Positions 30,438-40,793 of a stretch of 64,000 nucleotides of DNA are shown in pieces. Under the pieces are notes generated by a model, which was given only the letters and a program-made list of their open reading frames with translations, made no database searches and had not been told where the DNA came from. Source of the DNA: Isochrysis galbana. Lineage: Eukaryota; Haptophyta; Isochrysidales; Isochrysidaceae. The DNA lies in assembly GCA_018136815.1 (NCBI GenBank), contig CM030943.1, positions 797,975-861,974 on the forward strand, written 5' to 3'. The translations under genes were made by a program, and so were the position numbers. Numbering within the stretch: the stretch's first letter is position 1; every line of letters begins with the position of its first letter.

Positions 30438-30550
30438 CGCACGCTCACAGCGCCCAAATATCCCACATCTATCCAGAGATATCCATTTCCAGCATATCCG
30501 CCCAAATATCCCGATGGATATCTCGGATATCCTGGCCTACCCCTAAGGCG
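30438..30550 (-). repeat. AATATCC-rich repeat block, copy 2 (inverted)
   Basis: Inverted relative of 22187-22312. On the minus strand it opens with aggggtaggcc followed by ggatatcc and gatatcc variants and aatatttggg. Confidence 0.55.
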
Positions 30551-30589
30551 GCAGGTGCTGGCGGCAGAGCCTGTGTCTGGCTCTGTTGG

Positions 30590-30781
30590 TCAGGGGGGAA
30601 CAGGGCCCACCCTCTGTGAGGTCTGGCCGGCGAGAGGAGGCGGAAGCATGTCGACGTCTTCGTCGGCCGGGGCGGCGGCCTGCGCGCGCTTAGGCTCCGG
30701 TGGCTTCGGGCGGCCCCGTTGGGGCGTCGTGACTGCGGTGGGCTGGGAGGTGGGAGGCGGCGCGCCGCGCTCCATCTCCAT
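30590..30781 (-). CDS. Possible short exon or protein with an AT-hook-like motif
   Basis: A 63-codon frame starting MEMERGAPPP contains RGRPKPPEPKRA, an AT-hook-like core, and then an acidic ADEDVDM stretch. A gtgggc donor could follow QTSQR. It might be a first exon of a minus-strand gene, but no phase-compatible partner exon was found. Weakly supported. Confidence 0.2.
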   Translation of the reverse strand: MEMERGAPPPTSQPTAVTTPQRGRPKPPEPKRAQAAAPADEDVDMLPPPLAGQTSQRVGPVPP

Positions 30782-31003
30782 CGCTAAAACTATAACGATA
30801 GTTTCTCGACCCCCTAAGTAGAGTACGAGGGGAGTCGCCGCTCGGCAGGTTTAGGGAGTGAGAGGGTGCACGGGCGTGGCTATACGGTAGAGGCGTAGAG
30901 GCCCAAAGCCACGTGCTTGGCGAGAATATTAAAAGGTTTTTTTTGCCTCATGTATTTGTTTTCATATGACGTCACACAGCTATACATTTCATGCAAAATA
31001 ATA
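30782..31003. other. Short AT-rich intergenic stretch next to the gap
   Basis: Nothing coding is seen. The phrase aatattaaaaggttttttttgc resembles gatattaagaagttttttttc at 39377, beside LTR copy C, suggesting a related element edge. Confidence 0.35.
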
Positions 31004-31103
31004 NNNNNNNNNNNNNNNNNNNNNNNNNNNNNNNNNNNNNNNNNNNNNNNNNNNNNNNNNNNNNNNNNNNNNNNNNNNNNNNNNNNNNNNNNNNNNNNNN
31101 NNN
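31004..31103. other. Assembly gap (100 N)
   Basis: Placeholder run of exactly 100 N that removes the 3' part of the RAD7-like gene. Confidence 0.99.
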
Positions 31104-33086
31104 GACAGGGTGAAGGATCGAAGGGCGTCACCACGTGCGGAGGCGATGGTGGCGACGCAATTGTCGGTGACTCGGTACGCGCCAGTCAGCGAAAGCGAGT
31201 GCAACGACGGCATTCGTGAGATGAGCTGACAAGTCTCGGGTAGGACACAGCTGCGATACAAGGGGCCAGCGCGGTGTGAGTCCAAGCTAGACGGTAGGCT
31301 CAAGAGAGCTCGTCGAGCGGCAGAAGGTGATTGGACGACTTCATGGGCTCACCGTCCGCAGAAGCCGAGCGAAAGCAATCCCAGCCGTGAGCCGTCCTCG
31401 GCAAGAGGAGTGAGAACTTCATGCAGTTGAGGAGTTTCAATCTTGTGGCAGTCGGGCGCTACGAGCTCAGAAAGCGGGAGGCCCTCAGGGGCGAGCAGAC
31501 GGAGTTGAGCGTTTCCAAAGAGCCTGAAAGTTGCACAAATGGTGGAGAAGGAGGGGTGGGGGTGCACGTGAGCACTCGACGATTACTTTCAAGTCCACAG
31601 ACACGGTGGCATCTTACCTCCTCCTACACAGCTCGGTCGCGAGGGCATGTTGCACTGCCGGCGTAAGCCAGCCAAAGTCCTCAACGCAGTCGATGTTCGC
31701 CGCCACAAATTGAACCGCCATGGATTGAAGAGAAGGCACCAGCTCTTTTCCGCTTGCCCTGCCCGTCCTTCCAGCCCGGCCGCCGCGCTTGCGAACCGTC
31801 TTCGGCTCCCACACCACGAGCGGCGGAGGTGGTTGTCCGCCAAGTTCTTCCATCCTCTCCACGAGGGCCTGTTGCCGCCTCTCCAGAAGCGCTCGCGCAG
31901 TTGACCATGGCCCGCACCAGCCCTCGCCTCGCTCCTCTGCCGTCTCTGCTTGCCCACCGATGCGGAAGCCCTGCAACCGTGGATCGCGTGTTGCAGCTGT
32001 AGGAGCGGCGCCGTCTTCTCCACTTGTGCGGGTGCCAGTGGACGACGATGCTTCGCCGCCACTGCTGGCCCCGACACTCCTCTGCCGACGACCGCGAGAA
32101 GCCGAGTCGTGGCTTCGAGCACACTCTTCTCCATCACCCTCTCCGTCATCAGAGTCCGGCTGCAGAGCATTAAGGGCCTCCTCCCAAGCGTCTGCAGCTT
32201 GCGAGTTCTTCTTGGACCACTTATTGGAGCTCTCGCCTTTTGTCTCCTTACAAGCAGCGCTCTTGCCGAGCTTCCGAGAAGAAGCCGCATCGTCCTCTAT
32301 TTTGACTTTCTTCGCTTTGGTCCCAGACGCCTTGGATTTTCGCTTGCCATTGCATGCCGACGCATGGGTCTCATCACCCTGACTGTCGCCCTCATTTACT
32401 TTAATGGTATGAAGTGGAGCCGTTACCTCTTGATCTCGGTGAGCTCCCGCGCCAGTCGTGGAGGGGGAGAGATCGTCCACCTTAAGCCAGCCCTCCTCCT
32501 CGCTTTCAACGAAGCGCACTTGGAACCGCAGCTTCGACTGGGGATCGACACGAACGTCCGTCACATCAGCCACCTGCTTGGCTCCACGAGAAACACCGTA
32601 GGGGTCCTTCGCAAGCACGCGGCAGAAGAGAAATTCGGTGGGGATAGCCTCCTCCGGGGCTCGCGCCAGATGCTCTGCATCAACAGCTTCCACCCACATC
32701 GGCTTAGCTGCCGCGTTCGACTCAGCACGAACTTCGAGCTGTGTGCCGCACTCCGAGACGCTCAGCACGATGCGCACCGTCTTGGAGCCTCGGCCTTTAA
32801 CGGTGATAAGATCTCCGGTCCTGAAAGAGGCGTCTGCCGCCGCCGGAGCTGGCTGGGCTGCGCGGCGCTGCAGCGGAGGCTCAAAGTCTGCGTCGGAGTC
32901 GGTCTGCCGCTCGAGGTTGCATGCCTTGAGCGCGAGGCAGCCGCCTCCGTCGGTACGCACGCGCCAGCGCTCAAGCTTGGCGTCCCAGCGTACGACCGAC
33001 GCCCCCTGTCCGTTGAGCTCGGGCCGGCTCACCAGCTCGCGCAGCACGACGCGCTCCGAGGGAGCGAAGGCCTTCTCGGACCCCAT
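31104..33086 (-). CDS. RAD7-like leucine-rich-repeat DNA repair protein (3' end in gap)
   Basis: Three minus-strand exons in phase: 33086-31618, 31523-31353 and 31250-31104 (open into the gap), with introns gtaaga...tcag and gtgagc...gcag; about 595 residues are visible. The N-terminal 300 residues hold two beta-rich segments (DLITVKGRGSKTVRIVLSV and LRFQVRFVESEEEGWLKVDD) that could be Tudor- or PWWP-like. A basic/acidic linker (GTKAKKVKIEDD, KRKSKASG) suggests nuclear location. From SLQSMAVQFVAANIDCVEDF through ALATELCRRR the match to RAD7-type proteins is clear, followed by leucine-rich repeats (LRLLAPEGLPLSELVAPDC, LHSLSLTGAYRVTDNCV). Yeast Rad7 works with Rad16 in global-genome nucleotide-excision repair and in an E3 ligase. 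The start at 33086 lies just after a long GA-rich tract. Confidence 0.75.
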
Positions 33087-33780
33087 CGCCAGAGGTAAGA
33101 AAGAGAGAGGGGGTGGGGGGAAGCGAAAAGGGGGAGAAACAGGAGAGAGAGTTTGGGGGGGGAAGAGGAGAAAGAGGGAGAGGGGAATCAATCGCTGCCC
33201 TGCGTGCGGGGGGGGGGCGGGGGGGGGGGGGGACGCCATGCATATGTAAGAAGTAACTTGTCTTGGATTCATGAATCGAGAAGAAAGTTGCGGGTGTTGG
33301 GGAGGGGAAGGGTGAGTGAGAGAGGGAGCGAGGAAGGGGGGGGGGGGGGGGGAGGGGAGAAGAGGGAGGGAGGGAGCGTGAGGGAGAGGGAGAGGGGGGG
33401 GGGAGGAGGGCAGGGACACTCACAAGAGAAGAGAGAGAGGAGAGAGAGAGAGGAGAGAGAGAGAGGAGAGAGGAGAAAAGGGAGGGAGAGGGAGAGAGAG
33501 AGGAGAGGAGAGGAGAGGAGAGGAGAGGAGAGGCGAGGAGAGGAGAGAGGAGAGAGGAGAGGAGAGGCGAGGAGAGGAGAGGAGAGGAGAGGAGAGAGGA
33601 GAGGAGAGGAGAGGAGAGGAGAGGGAGCGGAGGGGGAGGGAGGGAGAAGGGAGAAGGGGGGGGGGGGGGGGGCACGAGACGGCGACCCCGCGCGAACTCT
33701 CCCTCTCTTCTCCCGCCTCCCTGCCTCTCCCGCGCTCGCTCCCGCTAACTGTGTCAGCAGATTTCGCATTCTAGGGAGTA
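33087..33780. repeat. Long polypurine tract with GGAGA tandem repeats
   Basis: The plus strand is almost entirely G and A for about 600 bp. From about 33420 to 33630 it is a ggaga/gagag tandem array, with several poly-G runs (for example about 33660-33672 and 33338-33352). It lies in the 5' region of the RAD7-like gene. All long frames across it (Arg/Glu/Gly or Pro/Ser/Leu-rich) are artefacts of composition. Confidence 0.85.
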
Positions 33781-35805
33781 AAGTACTTTAGACGAGATAC
33801 ATCATGAATTGTGATTTGTGCAGTTGCAGTTGTAGTTGTGCAGCACACCGATCTAAAAAGATCGGGTATGAGTCCGCGATTTAAAAAATTCGACCCCGAC
33901 CACCGAACCTCGAAAACAGGGGGTAGAAAATGCGACCCCCAGAGCGAACTAGAAACCGGCACTGTATACATACTGTATACGTCATAAATAAACCATAAAC
34001 TGACCCCCCCAACCAGCGCACACAGCGGAACGCTGAGAAAGCCGACCCCCCCCCCGGAACTAGCGAACACCACCCGCCACCCGTTGAGAAATGAGAAACC
34101 GACCGCCTTGGGAGCCGGGAGTGTACTCTTACAATATTGTGTAAAAAAACTTTCAATACTCTCGCCTCACTCACTGTCGCATTCGCGATCGACCTCGTCC
34201 GCGCCCTTTGACTTTACTCGTTAGTCGTTCTACGCGCTAATAGGCAAACAAACGGCCGCCCCGGCGGACCTAGATAAATACCCTCCGACCAAATGGGGTG
34301 AAGGATACAAAGGAAACAGGCCGACGGACTTCCCGCTTCCAGAAGAGTACTCCATTCCACAGATGGAAAAACGCCACTAGCCACTAGACAAAACACAAGT
34401 GAGCCACATAACGGCCGCCCTCCAAAAGCGTGAGTCCAAACCACGCCAACAAAACGGCCCCGTCAGATGGGGCGAAAGACTACCGGTCGACTCGGACACC
34501 TGGAAACACATGGCCCGCATATACACCTCCTCGCTAATCACCTCCAGAGACCTATACGGATAAAGGTACCCAGCTTTCTAGGACCAGTCCTGGAAACTAG
34601 GACGGACTTTGCTAGGTGAGAGCATGAGCATACCATGTTATTTTGTCCCAAACCTTGGCTATTGAGTTACCACATGCATGTCCTCATTAAATGTTCCAGG
34701 TGTACCTAGGCACCATTCCCTCAGCAACACCAAGTTTTGTGACGCGTTTACGGGTCACCTGGTCGCTCTTCTACCCATGGTCCCCAGGAGATGAAATGTT
34801 GCTTTGACTGCCCTCTTTGAGACCTTCAGTCACCACCAAGCTTGGTTTTGTCATCTAAGTGTCCAATCCGCTAGCCTACTGCTCCAAAAGGTCTAAAATA
34901 AAACTCCTCTGGTGCGAGCGGACGCCCGAGTGCAGCACCGCGTGCTGAATGTGGTAGCAAAAGTAAGCAAAGACAAGCTCCGCAGAGTTGGTCATGGGGA
35001 GAGCTAAGGTTGAATGGGATGTGGAGATGGTTTGCTTCAGGTGATGGGATGTCTCATAAGCTCACCATAGGCTATAATGGAGGCATGATCGGCAGAGTCC
35101 TAGAAATCCAAGGATTTTCTAGGACGTGGTCCTAGTTTCTAGGACGGAATTTTTGTCCGTATACATGCATTACAAACACATAACGCACCGTGCACCGTAC
35201 GTAGAATAGGCACATACAACCGCTTCCCGGGCCGAGACCCCATATGCCGCCTCTGCGCGCAAGAGAATGAATCGCCCGTCTGTCGTATTCCATACGATGG
35301 TACGATGGCAGGTTTTTACTTCTAACCGGCGGGTTATTTTAGGCCTCAAGGTCTCGTCGGCGACATTCTACCCCTTCTCTTACTTTCTTTCGATGTCATC
35401 AAACGTTCCATGACTGTCTTCCGTCTTCTCCCCATGCATCGGTTGTAGTCTTCCGTCTTCTCTTCGTGTATCGGCGGTAGCTCCCCAGCGAGGTCTGCCC
35501 TCGTTGTTCCGACTTCTCTGTCGCATGTCTGTGCGTCGAAGAGCCGCCTTGGTGCCGACGCTTGACATTCCGTCGTGGGGGTGGTTAGTTTTCGCCCTGT
35601 TTAGGTTAGTTCGTGTGTGACTGTGTGACGAGGGATCTTTTTGGGGTCTCTGTGTTGTAGTCTCTCGTGTCTACCTTGGACCTAAGAAGCTCTCCCTCTC
35701 ATTCACTCTCTTCCTCTAGCTCGCTAGCTAGCCTCGGCCCTACCCTCCAACGCCGCGCGTTGCGAGCCTCCGAACCTCCGTCCCCCTCTTCGTCTCTAGC
35801 ACTCG
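33781..35805. other. Intergenic region, no gene seen
   Basis: About 2 kb with no convincing frame. The most distinct structure is a pair of palindromic phrases built from tttctaggac at about 34577-34608 and 35129-35160. The part from about 35380 to 35800 looks like transcribed leader of the gag-like frame that follows, but I cannot define its ends. Confidence 0.45.
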
Positions 35806-36204
35806 ATGGTAGACACAGTCAGACCCGACTTCTACTATGACCTCTCAGACATATTCCCGCAAGCAACAACCAACGACTCTTTCACGGCCGCGTCAGCTGC
35901 CGGCTCGATCGAACGGCCCTCTGCCTACGAGTCAGTGGTCATCGCATGTTCGACAAGCACAAATTCCGTCTTGGCGCCTACGACCGCGCCGTTCCATAAT
36001 CCCGCTCCATCTATGCCCATGGAAACAGCGGGAACTTCTGTTGGGCCACAAGGGGTCCACTTCGTCGGAATCGGCGTCTCCGAGCCTCCGCAAGGTCCTT
36101 CTAACACGGCGACGCAATCCGCTCCATCAGACGAGCCTCCGCTTGTGGACCCACTCCGCGAGCGAGCTGAGCTCACCTCTAGGGCGGTCAAACACGCCTT
36201 TTAA
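35806..36204 (+). CDS. Possible gag N-terminal fragment or hypothetical protein
   Basis: A 132-residue Ser/Pro/Thr-rich frame beginning MVDTVRPDFYYDLSDIFPQA and ending RAELTSRAVKHAF. It has no recognised domain. The downstream sequence (agggcggtcaaaca...agggtgaaaa...gattgagg, 36181-36245) recurs at 62196-62255 just upstream of a Ty3/gypsy integrase, so I suspect a retroelement-derived frame. Codon use is not unlike the neighbours. Confidence 0.3.
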   Translation: MVDTVRPDFYYDLSDIFPQATTNDSFTAASAAGSIERPSAYESVVIACSTSTNSVLAPTTAPFHNPAPSMPMETAGTSVGPQGVHFVGIGVSEPPQGPSNTATQSAPSDEPPLVDPLRERAELTSRAVKHAF

Positions 36205-36290
36205 CTTCTAAGGGTGAAAATTCACCAAGTCGAGATTGAGGTTTTATCACGCGATTTTTAGGGAATTACCCTGGAAATGGGTATATTAGG
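36181..36290 (+). repeat. agggcggtcaaaca repeat, copy 1
   Basis: Similar to about 62196-62300: both run agggcggtcaaaca, then a T-rich part, aagggtgaaaa or aggggtgaaaa, gattgagg or aattgagg, a T-rich ttttnggga stretch and tatac/ataca. About 70% similar by eye. Confidence 0.5.
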
Positions 36291-37546
36291 CAGAATCTAA
36301 TAAGAAATATGCACATTTCCGACGCCATTCGACACACAGACCCAAAAACGTTTTCGCGCTCGTGCGAAATTGACGTCGACCACAAAAGTGCACCACAGGT
36401 CGCGCTGTGCGACGCGCGCCTGCGTTCCCCGGGCACGATTACCCCAGGACAGGCAGTACAGAGCCCTGCGCGATCGCACGGCGTCGCCTGCGCCCTCCAC
36501 CTCGCCCCTGCTGGCATCTGCTGCCAGCCTCTCGCGCGCGTGCAGTGCGCGGCTGGCCGCGAGCCGTCAAAATGACGGTGCTTCGCATGATGGGCTGGCC
36601 CATCACGCGCGGCACCGCCTCAGTATGGTGGGAGGGGGTGCCTGCTGGCCTCCTGGCCGCGCAGACCCTCGCCAGAGCGGCCACAGGCCGCGTGCGAGGC
36701 CACTGGCGAGGCCAGCGACCATCGCTGCGGCCGCCATCGCGCGCCGCCGCAGGAGAAAAAGATCAAATTGATTATAGTTTTGCCAAATTTTAACCATAGT
36801 AATTCTAATTTTAGGCTTCATTTCACCTGTCCAAGACACATATGAGCACAGTACATGACCACCAGCATGCCCAAATGACAATATTTCGGTAGCCAACCAG
36901 TCTTACCATATGAGACTGTCGAACCATCGAGCGAAAAGGAGGGGTTGTCCCTCGAAATCGAACGTGAGACGCTCGAAAACACGAGGCTGTCCGTCAATTC
37001 AGCACGTCAACGCGAAAACAAAACTTCTTTTTGTGCTCCATGTTGGGATGTTGTGCTGTAGAAACGGGCGAACTATTGACCGGCCCGTGCTTGGCGGGCA
37101 CGACCTGTGTGTCTCCGAACGTGAATGGCCTTGGAGGCCATCTGTGTGTCCCAAAAATTCTAAAAGTTGGCTCGTGATGAGCGCAAAGCAGCCAGTGTCC
37201 AATCGTGATTCACGACACGATTGCCCACAGAAATCGATCGCAACCATCACGCCTGAAGCTTTCAGGCCGGTGCTTGGCTAGATTACATGTTGAATCTACT
37301 AGTAGCCAAAAGAGCGGGCGGTCTAGAGCTCGAAATTCGCCCTTCTGCCCAATTTTCGAGCCCTCCATGCGGAGAAAAATTCTCCCTTTAGACGTCAAAC
37401 AAAAGGCTATCAATTCCACAGTACTGTTCGGCCGCGCGCGTCGCGCCGTCGCAGAGCACGCTGCAGGCTAGCTTTAAATTACATTTCTAGATTGCTACCA
37501 GCCCTATGATGCAAGTGAAAATCCGAGGAGCCGACGAAAATATAGA
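36291..37546. other. Intergenic region, no gene seen
   Basis: The stretch contains a G/C-rich part at about 36400-36740 and mixed-composition DNA after it. Frames are short and without domain character. Confidence 0.45.
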
Positions 37547-37597
37547 GAGAACACCTGCCGCCGATGCTCTGGTTGAGCATCGGCGGCAGGTGTTCTC
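37547..37597. repeat. Perfect 23-bp inverted repeat (hairpin)
   Basis: The arms at 37547-37569 and 37575-37597 are perfect complements (left arm gagaacacctgccgccga then tgctc), separated by a 5-nt loop tggtt. It sits at the end of repeat R4 copy 2. It may be a snap-back duplication of the repeat end. Confidence 0.95.
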
Positions 37598-38075
37598 CCT
37601 GCCTCACAGCATCGAGGGACGAGTCGGGAACCTGCCGTTTGGGGCGGCAAAGGCATTATAGGTACGGGCTCGGTCGACCTGCGCCAGAGCGGGCGCGATT
37701 GGCAGCGTACCTGTCCCGCAATCGGCCAACAAACTTTTGTCGACCAGCGAGCAGCGTCGAGCGCCATGGCGTCCTGGTGCTCCAGCTCCTCGTCAGTCGC
37801 GAGCCAGAGCGAATCCTGCGGGGCGAGGGTCGGGACCGTCAAGGATCATCCTCTGACGGCCGAATCGGCCGTGTGCGAGCCGTGTGTGGTGCGCATGTGC
37901 ATGCGCGGACGTCATCGCTGGGGCACCAGGGTTTGAAATTTGCTTTATAGGCAATATGGGGCGTCGGACCCTTAATTTAATAAATGTCTAGGCACCTTTT
38001 AAGTGAAAGAAACACATCTCTCAGTGGGAGCGACGTCCAGTTCGGCTCGTGTGAGCCGCCAGAGCGTGTGCAAGG
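37550..38075 (-). repeat. Dispersed repeat family R4, copy 2 (inverted)
   Basis: Reverse partner of 24040-24598, with about 85% similarity by eye over most of its length. The outer end carries the 23-bp hairpin. Confidence 0.75.
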
Positions 38076-38233
38076 GGGGGGGGTCCGACGGGACTTCGCA
38101 CCGTCTTTTCGGATGAGGATTCTGAAAAGGCGGGGAGACCCTCCGAGCCGCTTTCGCCGGGGCTTTCCGCTCACGGTCAAAAATGTCGACCCCCCCCCAT
38201 ATTAGTACTTAAAAAGCCGTATTTGACCGCCCT

Positions 38234-39077
38234 ATCACCTCTCTTGGGACCCCGAGCTGCCCGAAGCCCGACCCCCATGACCACCCGTTTGAAGACTACG
38301 CGTGGGAACACGTAAGCGAATCTCCCTCGGCCACCGACCTTTTAGCCGACCGCCTCGCCCACATGCAGTCCGCGATCGACGCTCAACTACTTCGCGACGA
38401 GAAGCGCGACCGTGAGCGGTCTCTGTCACGACGATGCGACCGCCTTCCTCTCGTTCAGCGCGTCCAAGAAGCAGTTCTCCATGACCTGGTACATGGTGTG
38501 GCACTCTTCGAATTTCTTGCGCCACTCGGTGATCTCATCCTCCATTTCCAGCTTCTCCTTAGTCTGCTTGTAGATCATGTGATGCTGAAAATCGCGCTCC
38601 TTGGTCACCTCCGTCAGCATGCGCGCCAAAAAGTCGTTGTGGCCCTTGATCGCCTCGAGCTCCGCCGCCATCGTCTCCGTCTCGGTCAACTCCGTGTCGG
38701 CGTCGCCCGTCGGGAGGCTATTCGCATACCCCAGCACACCGACGCCGGACAGCCTCAAAGCCCTCTACCTTATATCATGGCGATATATAATAAGCGACTT
38801 CTACAGAGTAGAGTTCGACAACTACACCTTCCACCACGTGCCGGTCATTGAGAGGACCCTTGCCAGATTCACGACCCTAGCCAGAGGCCTTGAACCCCCG
38901 GACAGGACCTCGACTGCACGCACCAGCAAAGCCTCCCAAGGGAGAAAGCCGAAGCTCAAGTCCCCGCGCGAGCTTTGCGCCCCTGTCTTTACGATCAACG
39001 ACAAAGACACCTTAGTGATGGGCACAAATCTGACCGCGATAGCACAAGCGCTCAATATGGCCAGTAGACTCGCTTAA
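38234..39077 (+). pseudogene. Possible gag-like retroelement remnant with a reversed coiled-coil segment
   Basis: The plus strand starts with a frame reading DPHDHPFEDYAWEHVSE and MQSAIDAQLLRDEKRDRER, which resembles the start of an LTR-element gag. From about 38426 to 38758 the better protein lies on the minus strand: a coiled coil with ETMAAELEAIKGHNDFLARM and KERDFQHHMIYKQTKEKLEM. The plus strand resumes with LKALYLISWRYIISDFY and FHHVPVIERTLARFTTLARG to a stop at 39077. I cannot assign either part to a family. The alternation of strands suggests an inversion or nested insertion. Confidence 0.3.
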
Positions 39078-40793
39078 TCGCACGTGAATCACCGCCGCGT
39101 CTCACCCTCCTACCCGTCCCCAGCCCTCAGACCCGATGAGACACACCCACTCGCCACCTTAACTCGAAACGGACAACGCTCAAACCGGTAGCCCGATGGC
39201 ACAGGAGGAAGTGGAGAAAAACCTATCGGGGACCGGAACACGCCGCCTGCTGCAGGAAACCCCACACACCCAGCCCCTAGGCAGCGCACGAGGGACGAGC
39301 CGCAAGGCAGGTGGAGGGGGATTGAACGCAGCGGGCGTGGCTGCATAGTTATGATGCAGAGTCGCGCGCGCGGCGAGGATATTAAGAAGTTTTTTTTCTT
39401 CGTATCTCCCCCTTATAGGCACACCGCACTTCTCTCGTCTTATTCGGTAAGTCTTTTGGAATGCTGTGCGGCAAGATTGATTGCCCCTCCCTCGTTTCCG
39501 TTATGGTGCGATTCCCCTTCCAGACGGGATCGCCGACAGATCGCCTTCTGATCGTCGTCCGTCGTCGTCTGGCCGGAGTGTTTGGGTTTGATTTCAGTGG
39601 AGTTACGTAAGAAAAGTCGTGGTGCGAGAGTCGGAGTGTTTCCTGGGTGTCTCTGTCCGTCGTCCTGTCGTCAGCTGTCATCCGTCGCTCTCGCTCTCGT
39701 CGCTCTCGCTCTCGTAACGCTCATACCATAGTTATAGATAGGCTCTAGCTAGGCATGCAAAAGAGCATCTCGAAATATTTTTTTGACATTTGAAATTTGA
39801 AATTTTTGTCGAAATTTGGGCAATTTTTTTGAAATTTCAATTTCAAATTTCAATTTTGCACATATTTTCGATCGAAATTTGGGCGAATTTCAATCGAAAT
39901 ATGAAATATCCGCCAGGGCCTAATCAAATGTCCCCCCCTTTCTTTCTTTTTTTGTGTTCGTGACGTTATCTATTCTCTTTTCTCTCGGGTCTTTCTCACG
40001 TCGTCACAACCTCGTCGCTCTTTCACACATCGAGTGATTCGTGTGTAGAATGAAGAGTAGGAAAGCGACGCGTGGCGTCTAGAGTGCACGGTATAAGTAT
40101 AAGCGGGGCGTGCTAGCGAGCGGCGCCTAGGGGAGAGAGAATGTAGGAGTGGGGGGCCAATCGGATAGAAAAAACTGTAGTAAGGGTAAGGGGGGATCTT
40201 GGACCAAGGAAGGGGGCTCGAGTTTCTACCTATAAAGTTCGCTCATATTTCCTCAATCTTGAGATGGTCATTTAACCGTTCGCGAGCAAAGATAACGGAC
40301 TTCTCGCTTCTCGGAGTATTATTCGTCGAGCGGGCGTTTTCCCTTCTCGGTGAGATCCCGGGAAACGGAAAACCGTGTTCGAAAACCTCCGCATCGCTGC
40401 CGCCTTCTCTCACCCCGCACTCCATCTCTCTCCCTCCTCCTCAAATCTCTCTGACAGTCTCTCTCTGACAGTCTCTCTCTCACCGGTCTCTCTCTCACAG
40501 TGATTGATCTTGGATTCCCCACTCCAGAGCTCTTCTGTCTCTTCTCACCTCCAGACCTAACATTAGAGACTAGTGTCGGAGCAATCGCGTGGATTCGTGT
40601 AGGAGACTTGTACCAAGAAGGACGAGACCCACATTCTTTCTGTGCAAGTTGGGGGAAGAAGAGAGCAGAGAGAAGCTTGGCGACGACAGGAGAGAGGGCG
40701 AAGCAAGCCAGAAGGAGGGTGGCGAGCAGAGCATCTGCAGCCCGCGACGCGCAACGCTCACAGTATTCAGCGGGCTACAATCGCCATCACGGC
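39078..40793. other. Intergenic region before the giant receptor gene
   Basis: It holds LTR copy C (39398-39738), an AT-rich block of gaaatttcaattt units in both orientations (39775-39905) and a 12-bp-type array tctctctgacag (about 40446-40500). The last 290 bp may be 5' UTR of the giant gene. No separate gene is seen. Confidence 0.45.
39398..39738 (+). repeat. LTR-family copy C, truncated, opposite orientation
   Basis: Matches the minus-strand sense of copy A from cgtatctcccccttataggc through tcttattcggtaagtctttt to the end ctcgtaacgctcatacca. The first part of the LTR is missing. It is therefore a partial LTR in the plus orientation. Confidence 0.75.

Noticed and set aside
31950..33098. 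Plus-strand 382-codon frame
   Set aside because: It is antisense to the first exon of the RAD7-like gene, whose own strand has RAD7 homology, splice sites and phase agreement.
33153..33791. Arg/Glu/Gly-rich and Pro/Ser/Leu-rich proteins of 160-240 residues
   Set aside because: They arise from the polypurine repeat and have no domain.
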